Assembly: GCA_963681505.1 (NCBI GenBank)
Contig: OY811983.1
Coordinates: 2,097,018-2,161,017, forward strand
Source of the DNA: Eunapius fragilis
Taxonomy: Eukaryota > Porifera > Demospongiae > Spongillida > Spongillidae
Direction of reading: 5' to 3'
Length of the DNA: 64,000 bases
Part shown: positions 11,013-21,524 of the stretch, piece by piece
Numbering within the stretch: the first letter of the stretch is position 1
Layout: every line of letters starts with the position of its first letter
Position numbers and translations under genes: made by a program
Notes under the pieces: model-generated
Database searches by the model: none
What the model saw: the letters and a program-made list of their open reading frames with translations, nothing else
What the model was told of the DNA's origin: nothing

Positions 11013-14000
11013 TTAACTGCAATGCTTGTTCAATACTTCGTCAGCCAGTGCAATTTCTCCAACGGCTTGTGTACGTAAAGCGTCGATAATGGTTTCCCAT
11101 GTGTGTGGTCTGGTTCCCAGTCTTTTCCATTCTGTAAACACCTGTTCAAATGAATGAATGCATCCGTTTGGCTTCCCAGCATTCTCAGTTTGTATGCTGT
11201 CCAATGTCCCTGTAGATAGTTCCAACTGGACTCCCACCAGTCTCCACTTTGCAGGGATTACTGCCGCAACATCATTCATTAAAGGCTGGTTCACAATATG
11301 ACGCTCGCTCAACGTTGCGTCAGCGTCAGCGTCAGCGTCAACGTAGCGTTATATTGTGAACAATTAACATACGACGAGCGTCAGTGACGTTGACGCGACG
11401 CTCGAATAGAGTTGAGTTCTATTCCAGCGTCAGCTTACGAGCGTCTGACCAATCAAATCACGAATTACAATTGTCGTCATTGGTATAGCTATAACTTAAC
11501 CCGTATGAAGCGCAAATGGATGAGAGGATAATAGAAGCGGTGCGGGCCTTTCCTTGTCTGTGGCAAGTTTCTAGCCGTTCGTATAATGATCTGGTTGTGA
11601 AACTCTCCTTGTTCCCTCCTCCGCTGAAAAATTTGACGTATACACATGCGTCTTCTTCGTCTTCGTCTTCGTCTTCGATATAATACACCTAGAATGATAG
11701 CAATTTGTAAGTTCTCCGACATTTTTAGGTGGCGCGGTTTCTTTCATACGGGTTAATGTATTATCTGTATAATTATTGCGTTACGTATCGGATAATTTGT
11801 GAACCGCACTTACGTTGACGTTACGCTGACGCTGACGCTGACGCTGACGCAACGTTGAGCGAGCGTCATATTGTGAACCAGCCTTAAGTCACTTAGTTTA
11901 AGGATTTCTAATAAGTAGAAATAAAGTACTTGAATAATGATCAGATATGACAGATAATATATTAACAGATTATAAACACTGCAGCACATTGAGCTGTAGA
12001 AACTATCACATATTGCGTGTTTTAAAAGTGTAAGTCTATTTGTATGAGCACTGCAATATGGAGAAGCTATCGATACGAAAAAACTTACTTGTTATCCACA
12101 CTTCCGGAGTTGTATTACAATAAGACAAACTGAATGTTTTTTGCTGATTTTTAGAACAGAATACTTTTTGCATTTTAGATGTGTATTTTGCTATGTGTCT
12201 TTCAGTAAATGAATTGCAAGGACAAATGAAGGCAAACTGTGGCTTCACTTTAAATGCATTGCATACGGACCGTTTAATTTTAGGGCATATGTCAACATCG
12301 TTCCCATGAACATGTATTTCAATAAGGGATTGGTGATCCACAAATGTGATTATTGATGTCTCGTAGTACATCTTGATGCAATTTGAATGGACACACAGGA
12401 GTTTATGTCCTTCAAATGCAAGTGTCCATGTCTCTATAGAGAGCAGTGATGTTATTAGAAATCCAAATACTCCACATTCAAGCCATCGGTTTTCATAATA
12501 GACTGCACATGGCACAACAGTGTCGGGGTGTAAGGACAGTGAAGCTTCAATGCCTTTGGTATCCAGGCCTGTGAGAAGTGATGGCATGAAGTAATCACTA
12601 TTACATTTGCTGATAATTCTAAGATGAAGAAGAAGATCTATTAGATTCTGTGCCTCAAACAAGGATGTTTCATGCGTAAACTCCAATCTCATATGCTGAA
12701 GAAGCTTTAGTGATATAATGCCTTTCCTACGAGCTTTTATGAACAAGGGATCATTGGAATATGAAATGTGTTTAACAATCTCAGTAATAGTATTGAGAAG
12801 CGACTGCGGGTTAGTAAATACCATATTAGAGAGGATGGATGGATAATACAATATGACGTTGAGGTCAGAGAAGAACTCAAGAGCTGCTTCTGTGTCATCC
12901 TTCATGTGAAGTCTTGAAGCTATTTGGGAGCACTGCTCAAAGGTAAGTACGCCAGCTATGGTCTTTGAGGAGACTGAATGCATCTCTTGTTGGAATATCA
13001 GCCATCTTAGGGGAATCTCTTTAGGTTTGATTCTTTCTTTAGTAGAAAGAATTGATTGATACAAATCCTTAGTAACCTGCCTATCATAGTCTTCTGGTGT
13101 CTTTGCATTCAATGGAAAGATAACTTCACTTCCGTCTGCACTGCTGTAGATCAAAGTATTCTCCATTGATGGTGTCAGGAGCTCCAGGAGCTCTCTGTTT
13201 TTATCATCTCTTGTCTCACCATCACACTGGTGCTCTAGATCTCGATGAGTACCAACTATTAGGAGCCTGGAATCTCCATCCTGGTCTGTTGTCTGTGTTG
13301 CTTGTGCACAACATCGGAGGATCTCCTTGTTGGTCAGCAAAGAGGTAGTGGAAGAGAGGCAGTTACCCCTCTCATCATAGTACTCAACAGTGGGATGGTC
13401 ACTGATTCTGTCACATAACTTGAGAACAAATATGTTAAGATTGCTGTGGTGCATAAATGCAGGCAGAAGTTGAAGGAACTGTGGCTGCCCTCCTGAGTCT
13501 ATGAAGTACATCCAATCTATGTCAAGAAGTGGTGCAGCCTCCTTGGACTTGGCTATGTATGGCAGCAGTTGTTCCTCCAGAGATCTTCTGTCATTGTTGC
13601 ATGAGTATTTTAACTCCAAGCCACCTTTGCTACTCTGGGAAGAGATTTGGCTGATGTGTAGGTTAGCAGGGCTTTTCGATCTTCCTGTTTCACCTTTCTT
13701 GAACATCTGAGATTCAGGCTTTTCACAGCATGTATTAATGGTGTGTGCCAGTAATTTATACAACTGTTTATCAGTAATCTTCACAAATGAAGTGTTGTCT
13801 TTAGATGCTGTTTGAATTACCTGGACTGGCCTCACCAAAACTGGTGTGCTCTGTCTAACACAAGGTGGTGGTTCATTGAGTACCAAATTTAAGAGGTGTG
13901 ATTTCCCAACACCAGCTGCTCCAACAATTAAAATTTTCATGAAACGAGCTGCAACAAAACCTCCCTTGAGGGCATGTTGATAGCGATGAAGTGCTGCTCT

Positions 14001-15169
14001 AGGGTCTTCCTTGATTGTCACAGCAGTCTCTGTAGCAAAGATTACTGAGAATTACTGATATGTTCATCATTAGGTTAGTAACCTACCCATATTGGCAAAT
14101 ATAACTTCCCCTGTACATTTCTGAAATACACTCCACTCAGGCTGATTGTAAGTTAAAACAATAGCACATAGTAGGCATTTATTATTGCATAACTTACGGG
14201 CATTGGTCCCATATTATTCTGAACATCTGGGTGATTCTAGAAAATTTTTAGAACACTTCCATTTCAAAAACATTTGTCATTGTATAATTAATAATATACA
14301 TCATACTGGCACAGGAAGATTATAGATATTGATCAGAATGGTTTTGTATATTTGACTTGTTCATTAAGCAAAAAACATTATATATATATATGGGACAGTG
14401 TCCAGCAGAATCAACCTTCTGGCTAGTTTTTCAAGTTTTCAAATTTTTTGATTTTCCTTGAACACCCATGAGCTTCTGTCAAATGGTCCTTACGCATCCT
14501 GAATCGGACTATCCCTCACAAAGTTATTAGGCACTGAATTTATAATTAGCCATACATTTCAATGCGAGCGTTACTTTTCTTTTGCTTGTTCTGGAAATTT
14601 TGAAAAAGTACCATAAGGGTGATTTAGCTGGACACTGTCCCATATATATATATATATATGGGGTCAGGCAGCGAAAAGGGCCCTAGCGCATATTATAAAA
14701 ATTTCCAGGAAGGAGCATCAAAGTCCACCCGTGCAATAAAATTGTATGCGTAATTAAAAATTCAGGACCCTGTAACTCCATGATGGACAGGCTAATTTCC
14801 AGTGCGTAAGAAAGAACATAGGTGCCTCTTTGAATATGAAATAATTTGAAAACTTGAAAAAATATGCGCTAGGTCCCTTTTCGCTGCCTCGACCCCATTA
14901 TATATACATTTATAATTATATGGGACAGTGTCCAGCAGAATCACCCTTCTGGCTAGTTTTTCAAGTTTTCAAATTTTTTGATTTTCCTTGAACACCTATG
15001 AGCTTCTGTCAAATGGTCCTTACGCATCCTAAATCGGACTATCCATCACAAAGTTATTGGGCACTGAATTTATAATTAGCCATACATTTCAATGCGAGCG
15101 TTACTTTTCTTTTGCTTGTTCTGGAAATTTTGAAAAAGTACCATAAGGGTGATTTAGCTGGACACTGTC

Positions 15170-15204
<35 letters not shown>

Positions 15205-16436
15205 CCCACTCCACTGTATCACCATGCTCATTTACACGAATCCACCTTTTGGTGATGTCGTCCTTGATTAATATACTTCCAGAAGGAAGACCCTAATAAG
15301 AGAATCAGTACATCTGACACTTAGCAACAACAGCAACAAAATATTAATAGCCTCACATGAGGGACAGTTCCCATGACAACACCCATCTTTTTCTGCAGAT
15401 AGCAGATCACTTGTTCATCATTTCCAGTGAACGCTATATCCAGTGGTAGTAGACCAAGTCGGTCTTCGCAATTTAGATTACTGCCTTGGTCCACCAGATA
15501 AGTCACCATGGCCTGATTCCCATTCCTTGCGCAAGCACGATGCAACGGTGACCTGTCCAGCTGACCTGGACATCTTAGACTGCACTTCTTTGTTCCAATG
15601 AAGTATTTTACAATATCTAGGCTGCCAGACAATGCAGCTAAGTGGAGTGGAGTATCTTTATACATGTCTTTCGCAATGGGATCACATCCACAGTTTTCCA
15701 CTAAATATGAAACCATATCCAGATTTCCATTGCTCAAACAGGCATCATGCAATGGTAATCTACCCAATTTACCTGGGCAGTTTGGATCACAGTTATTTTC
15801 TTGAATGAGGTATGTCAGTATGTCAAAACAACCAGAGAATGCAGCAATGTTGAGTACAGAGTTTCCTTGTTTGTCTTTCACGTGTGGATCACATCCACAT
15901 TTCTCCACCAGATATTTCACCACAGCTAGATTTCCTCCCACTTCACAAGCATTGTGTAATGGCAATCTGCCCCATCGACCTGGACACTCGATACTTAGTT
16001 GCCTTTCTTCAATCAGGTATTTCACAATGTCTAGGCTACCATTAAATGCAGCGACATGTAATGGAGTATTCCCTTGTTCGTCCTTCCAAGTTGGATCACA
16101 GCCATGCTTCTCCACCAAATACTGCACCACAGCCAGATTTCTATCCTTCATACATGCATGATGTAAAGTTGATCTACCGGGACGTCTAAGATTACACTTT
16201 TTTTCTTCAAGCAAGTATTTTACAATGTCTAGGTGGCCTACTGATGCAGCCACATCTAGTGGGCTATCTCCTTCACCATTTCCAGTGAGGTCGCGTCCAT
16301 GCATCTCTACCAAAAGTTTCACTGTGGCTAGATCTCCACCCATGCATGCATTGTTAAGCATCTGGAGTGGAGTAAATTTCATTTCATTGTTATTGTTAAT
16401 GTCTATCAGGCAGCATGCAATTTTTGCTAGGTGCAT
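11013..16436 (-). CDS. Ankyrin repeat / ROC-COR GTPase / death domain protein
   Basis: Five exons splice in phase on the minus strand: 15357-16436, 15206-15292, 14087-14141, 12089-14029 and 11013-11260 (1136 residues). Exon 1 encodes about ten ankyrin repeats (for example TPLHVAAFNGSLDIVKYLIE). Two short exons form a linker (KDDITKRWIRVNEHGDTVEW; WSVFQKCTGEVIFANM). Exon 4 carries a Roc GTPase with P-loop GAAGVGKS (about 444-451), switch II DSGGQPQF (about 587) and GTHRDL in the base-recognition position, followed by a COR-type dimerisation region. The last exon is a death domain (AKWRLVGVQLEL; TRPHTWETIIDALRTQAVG). Such proteins are presumed cytosolic switches coupling ligand or damage sensing to death-fold signalling. 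The 11261 acceptor was chosen because it alone keeps phase. The start ATG at 16436 is the first in frame before the repeats; an extra 5' exon is possible. Confidence 0.93.
11283..11884. mobile_element. Non-autonomous Harbinger/PIF-type element with MADF-domain start
   Basis: 602 bp with long terminal inverted repeats beginning AGGCTGGTTCACAATATGAC and flanked by TAA on both sides (11280-11282 and 11885-11887), the target duplication typical of Harbinger elements. The arms include tandem GCGTCA units. Inside, a plus-strand ATG at about 11517 opens a frame with ERIIEAVRAFPCLWQVSS. This resembles the N-terminus of the MADF DNA-binding domain in the second protein of Harbinger transposons; it runs into a serine-codon repeat and a stop. 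No DDE transposase is present. It occupies most of the last intron of the death-domain gene. Confidence 0.85.
14391..14642. mobile_element. MITE, family S copy 1
   Basis: 252 bp with perfect 16-bp terminal inverted repeats TGGGACAGTGTCCAGC / GCTGGACACTGTCCCA, set in TA repeats. No coding capacity. Nearly identical to the copy at 14921-15172. It lies in the ankyrin/ROC-COR gene intron. Confidence 0.93.
14659..14897. mobile_element. MITE, family T
   Basis: 239 bp with imperfect inverted ends TGGGGTCAGGCAGCGAAAAG and TTTTCGCTGCCTCGACCCCA, flanked by TA-rich DNA between two S copies. On its reverse strand, internal blocks (TCAAGTTTTCAAAT, CTTACGCA, CTGAATTT, TGGAAAT) follow the same order as in family S. 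Confidence 0.88.
14921..15172. mobile_element. MITE, family S copy 2
   Basis: 252 bp, same length, orientation and 16-bp inverted ends as 14391-14642, with only a handful of substitutions. Its right end is followed by a (TA)n run that reaches the splice donor at 15205. Confidence 0.93.
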
Positions 16437-17172
16437 AATGGCACAGAGGTTGGGTTAGCATTTAATGCTATCATTTGTGTTGTTCTATCATGAACGCTGT
16501 AGCTGTTATATGTATTAGCCTACTGCCATGCCCCTCATAATTTTCCTGCGCAGTGCCTCTGTATCAACTGCTTTGCAGGAGCTAGATGAGCATGAGCAGG
16601 TGGGCCACCTCTAAATATTAGTAAAGGTACTCTTTTGTGCTCGAAAGGACAAAGCTTTTATTCATTGTCTTGCTTCTTCAAGAGCAAGAGATGGGTGTTC
16701 AAAATATGTTACATCTCTGTGCATGCTGCAGCTGGGATGTTGATAGCTTTCAGTTTGATCAGATGTACCTAACCAGTTCTCCCCCCCCCCCCCCCCCCCC
16801 ACCAATTTTACCATAACAACTTGCTAATCAATATATTCTGAATTCAACTTCAAGTGCCTTATATAGCCTCTATCATTAATAAATCAAACATAATTATAAT
16901 TATTAATAAAAACCTCACACCTCTACTTGGTCTCGGTTGTCCCTTCAGAAGTTATGGGACCCCACTTCAATTCCTGCAAACCCAACACTGCGGTCAAATA
17001 GGGGTTGAGTTTTAATCCCTATTCTGGGAATAATGACATTCCCCAGACTTTGCCCACTATGCCCGTAGACCCGACTGTGTCACCACAGTGTCACCTGAAA
17101 ATATGGGGGGAGGGATGTAACTAACCGCCATAACCTACTGCGTAACACAATCTATGAGGCATGCCGCCAGCC
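16437..17172. other. Spacer with poly(C) tract
   Basis: Upstream of the ankyrin gene start. Contains about 20 C at 16782-16801 and no supported gene; a 5' untranslated exon cannot be excluded. Confidence 0.5.
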
Positions 17173-17325
17173 ATGCCTGTCAGTTCATTTGGAAGTAGTG
17201 GTGGCTTAGGTAAGGACAAGACGCATCCAGCTGACATCTTAGTCTCTAACCCCAGTGGCTCTGATAGTGCTGCTTACGACAGTACTGTCACCTCCCCACT
17301 TAATTTTTCAATTGGGCTATTGTAG
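17173..17325 (+). mobile_element. Retroelement coding remnant, endonuclease-like C-terminal domain
   Basis: A frame of 50 codons includes KDKTHPADILVSNPSGSD followed by AAYDSTVTSPLNFS. The pattern (R/H)PADI(L/F)(V)PN...AxxDxTVxSPL is found upstream of the FVPxAxE...RLSVAxxRGN tail in invertebrate retroelement polyproteins, whose tail remnant also occurs at 1281-1518. The frame is cut off by a stop and nothing of the reverse transcriptase is visible. Confidence 0.6.
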
Positions 17326-17629
17326 TTAATAAGAGTATACCCCTATTGATGACATCAACCCCTTGGACACGAATATCCTCTTCCATGACATATAGAATAT
17401 CATACCCCACAGGGCAGCATGCAGTATGTCTCAGTCCAGGACATGATTTAGATATACTTGTACACCCCAGAAAGCCAATATTTAGCCCCCCCCCCCCCCC
17501 CAGAGGACAGTTTGCATACATCCCCCTCAGGACATTAACTTTTGGGGTGTACACTTATTTACTGGAATAGCCAATTATTTAGGATCCAGAAGCGGGAGTT
17601 TCAGCGAGTGTGGCAGCTAAAGCAGCTGA

Positions 17630-17710
17630 AGTAGGGGGGGGGGGGGGGGGGGTCTACGGAGGCTGTAGCCTCGCCTCCCTCTCCTCCCCCCCCCCCCCCC
17701 CCCCCCCCTT
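17630..17710. repeat. poly(G) and poly(C) tracts, inverted arrangement
   Basis: About 18 G near 17635-17652 and about 24 C near 17685-17708, separated by some 33 bp, so the region could form a G:C hairpin. Possibly an assembly-sensitive site. Confidence 0.8.
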
Positions 17711-17733
17711 TGGTTCGTCTACATATAATTATA

Positions 17734-17944
17734 TGGGTCAGTGTCCACCCTTCTGGATAGTTTTCAAAAAAAATTCATTTTCCGCGAACTCCAAAGAGCT
17801 TCTATCAAATGGTCCTTACGCATCCTAAATTGGACTATCCATCATAAAGTTATTAGGATTTATAATTAGCCGTACGCGAGCGTTACTTTTCTTTTGCTTG
17901 CCCTGGAAAGTATCATAAGGGTGATTTTGCTGGACACTGTTCCA
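17734..17944. mobile_element. MITE, family S, internally shortened copy
   Basis: Ends TGGGTCAGTGTCC and GCTGGACACTGTTCCA plus internal CAAATGGTCCTTACGCATCC and GCGAGCGTTACTTTTCTTTT match family S. It has several small deletions and more substitutions than the 14-15 kb copies, so it is an older insertion. Confidence 0.85.
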
Positions 17945-18495
17945 TATATTCATAGCCGCGCAATATAGCGTTTTAAATTGCATTTTGAACGTATAGCTAC
18001 CAAAAGCTTCCGCGCTCCGCGCGGGAGGACCCCTCCCGCACCTACCCCCTTTCGGTGAACCACACCCATTTCTCACTTAATTATCATTATTGTTCCCCCC
18101 TTCCTAAATTCCTGGATCCGCCCCTGCATTGCCCACCTCTAGCTGTGGAAACATATGAGCTGAAGTTAGCATTTATTGCGTCATTCTTAGTAACAAATCA
18201 AAATCAATAGTTCTATCTAACCTGTATGGCAATTGGTGTCACTCTCGTTCGAGCAAATGCTAGAGCCATAATGATAAGGTCATTGATCGCAAATTCGTTC
18301 CGACGCCATTATTCCTTGGACTTAAATTTACAAATCGAAAGCCCGCGCAAATTTAATTAAGATGATGATGGCACGTGACGTAATAACTGTGTGTTTCCAC
18401 GACGCTGAAATATTGTCATCAGTACCATTCAGAAGCGACAGCATGTCTGGTGCCAATACACGGCTGAGCAGCTGGGTTTAAGTATACCTTCCTTT

Positions 18496-18540
18496 AATCA
18501 TACCATAGATTGTTGTATAGCAACAATCTATGGTATGATT
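18496..18540. repeat. Perfect 20-bp palindrome with 5-nt loop
   Basis: AATCATACCATAGATTGTTG is followed by TATAG and its exact reverse complement. It would fold to a perfect 20-bp hairpin. No flanking gene is recognised. Confidence 0.9.
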
Positions 18541-18599
18541 GCGGTCGTGCATATAATACATATTTTTTTATTTTTTAGCTTAGGGGCATGCATCCTCAT

Positions 18600-19256
18600 T
18601 CACACTATCTCTACTATGGGGCACACATACATGTAGACACATGATGTGAACAAGGGCACCCCGCTACCCCAAAGGTCTGGGGACTGCAAAGATTGCGGAG
18701 AGAAAAATGACTCGAAATCAAATACCTTAATTCACGTGACTGAGTTTAACATTTGTCATACACTGAAAAGCAGGCATAAATCCTCCCCATTCACAGACCG
18801 ACCGAAGATGTTTTGTCTGTGTCTATTTTCGAAGGACCCTCACACGCAACCTCCATACAGTCATTTTAATTTCAAATACCAACAGCCCTCTGTTATTTTA
18901 TGTTTTAGCCTACCTTTGGTGAACTGAACGGCAACCTATGATTCAGATCCTGATGTGTACACGGCGAATAATAAGTTCGCCTAAACGCCAGGAATACACA
19001 GCCGTTTCTGTTCCGTAATTGGAACATATTAATTTTTTCATATATTTACCAATATCTGATATGGTGTTTGTTGAACAGTAACTTGGTACGGATTGTAGAC
19101 TCATTTCTGTATCTGGTAAGTTATCATGAAACTGTTGACTATTTCCTTATATGGATATAATTTTTAATACACCTCCTTGTATAGCCTTTTCTTAAAATTA
19201 GATAAATAATTTTGAAATGCAATACAAGTTCCTTGAATAAACACACAATTCATTAC
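18600..19256. other. Non-coding spacer, nothing recognised
   Basis: No supported exon, repeat or RNA gene seen. Confidence 0.4.
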
Positions 19257-19910
19257 ATGTGGCCCCTCTCAATGGATGCAGATTCCTGCAGAGACGACTT
19301 GTATGCACTGTCACAGACCATTCTGAAGGCACAGTGAAGTTCCTGCAAGTCGTGACGACGACATCCATCAGTAGAACACAATGGCTTAAACCCCTCGAGT
19401 AAGTACAAGACAGCTCCACCTGATGTTGTCCACAGGTAAACTAAATTGGCATAAATAAACAATTGACATCAATACATTATGTTATCATTCATTTGCCTCA
19501 CCTATCTCAATGAAGCTGCCATGACTACAACTTGTCCTCCATGTTGAACGAGGGTTGCTCCCACCCTCAATATCATGACAATAACTATCACTACACCAAC
19601 TGTTTTCATTGAAAGCAATTCTTAGAGATTAGGATACGTGTAACGGTTGACGTCCACAGTGCCCCTCACCTTGACCCCTCACATTATGACCATGAAACAG
19701 GGCAGCTACTCCTACGATAAAAGTAAGACCTCCTGCCACCCAGTCGTTTATATATATACTTTTTCAATTAATATTATAACTAATTTAAACATGAAAATAC
19801 CAGATATTATCTCTATCTCCACCCCCAAAATACAAATACATGAATGCGTGCACTTGGCCAGTTAAGTTATGCAAACCTGGTGACGCCATATGCATGACAT
19901 GGCTCGTCAT
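19257..19910 (-). CDS. Possible exons of an unrecognised minus-strand gene
   Basis: Several splice-bounded open segments lie on the minus strand: 19877-19910 (ATG ACG AGC...), 19670-19732, one at about 19502-19590, and 19257-19419, which encodes VLYLLEGFKPLCSTDGCRRH and a cysteine-containing continuation. Canonical GTGAGG and GTAATG donors and AG acceptors are present. The first two join in phase, but I could not join all four in one frame. Segments 19670-19732 and 19502-19590 resemble each other at DNA level (CCTCACCT...CATTATGACCATGA versus CCTCACCT...TATCATGACAATAA), suggesting exon duplication. The region lies just downstream of the p53-like stop on the same strand. Function unknown; it may be part of a longer gene or a decayed one. 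Confidence 0.3.
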
Positions 19911-20200
19911 GCCCAGGCATGCAACTCTAGGACCTAAAGGTAGCCTTTCAGCCTTTAGAACAAGACAGCCAATACCTCACTCCAATTTCCTATCGTTACA
20001 TGCAATTCTCAACTGGTGCAAAATGCAAGCATTCCATTGAACAGCTTGGTTAGTGGTACCCACATTTACGTACGCTGTATCAAGCTTGCGAAGTATGGTT
20101 TGTAAACTTTAAAACCACCAATCCAACAGCAAAATGAATAATGAAAACTTGAATGAAATGCAACTGTGGGCTGTGTACAGGGAAGTGACTGTGTGACTGA

Positions 20201-21491
20201 TTACTTCCTGCTCAGCTCGTACCCAGCCTTCATGAGCTGCAACATGTTAAATATTGTCCTGTCCTTCATCCTCCACTGCATAATCAAAAAAAAAAAAGTA
20301 TGTGTGTGGGTGGGTGGTCACAAACATGCGCTCCAGGTAACTGGACACACACTCTTACAGTGAAAGTGAAGCACCCGTCTTCATCAGGAGGGGCTTCTCC
20401 TTCCACCCCCAACAGGGAGTGCAGCTGCAAAGGTTCTTCTGCTGTTGTGTTTGGTTGACATTGGTATACAAGATAAAATTAAAAAAAACTAAAGGTGGCT
20501 TACCCAGGTGTAACAAAGGAGAGGAAGGGGGAGGAGATGCAGAGGAGGAGGGGCATGGTCGCTTCTGCAGGGTCACGTCCCCCAGCAACCTTCTCCTGTC
20601 CCTCACTGGACACGAACACACCCGTGTAAAAATTGTCTCCTTCCCGAGCTCCTGTCCACTGTGAGCGGGAAAAGGGCGGGGAAAATGAAGCTACATGTAG
20701 CTGGTCCGTGACCATGCTGCTAGTTTACTTGAAGTAGAGGCTGAAGATGGTGACAAGCTCAGCCTTCAGCTTCCCTAGTCCCAGACAGGACGTCATGCAG
20801 TGATATGAGAAGGAGCAGTGGTAGCCTTCGGAGGACACTAGTAGCCGATTGGTCCCAAGTGAAGAGTGAGATAGGGATGACAGTGGGGGGTGGGGGTGGG
20901 GTATGGGGTGGAGGTAAGGGACAGTGGGGGTATGGGGTGGAGGTAAGGGACAGTGGGGGTGTGGGGGTGGGGTATTGGGTGGAGGTAAGGGACAGTGGGG
21001 TGTGGGGGTGGAGTATGGGGTGGAGGTAAGGGACAGTGGGGGTGTGGGGGTGGTATGGGGTGGAGGTAAGGGACAGTAGGGGTGTGGGGGTGGGGTATGG
21101 TATGGGGTGGAGGTAAGGGACAGTGGGGTGTGGGGGTGGAGTATGGGGTGGAGGTAAGGGACAGTGGGGGTGTGGGGGTGGACATGGGGTGGAGGTAAGG
21201 GACAGTAGGGGTGCGGGGGTGGAGTATGGGGTGGAGGTAAGGGACAGTGGGGTGTAGGGGTGGAGAATGAGCCAGTGTGGAAGTTTAATAAACAAGGAAA
21301 GAAAAAACATTGCATGAGCATGGAATTAAAACAAGTGTGTGTCATGTGTATGCATGTGTGTGCATGTGTGTGTGTGTGCATGTATGCATGTATGTGTGTG
21401 CATGTATGCATGTATGTGTGTGCATAAGTGTGTATGTGTGTGCGTGTGTATGTGTGTGCATGTGTGTTATGTGTGTGCATGTGTGTGTGCA

Positions 21492-21524
<33 letters not shown>

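Noticed and set aside
11261..11312. Death domain exon extended upstream to the CCAG inside the transposon end
   Set aside because: That acceptor is out of phase with the preceding COR exon; the 11260 acceptor is in phase.
11458..11722. Acidic or arginine-rich minus-strand frames
   Set aside because: Antisense of the Harbinger MADF start and its serine-codon repeat.
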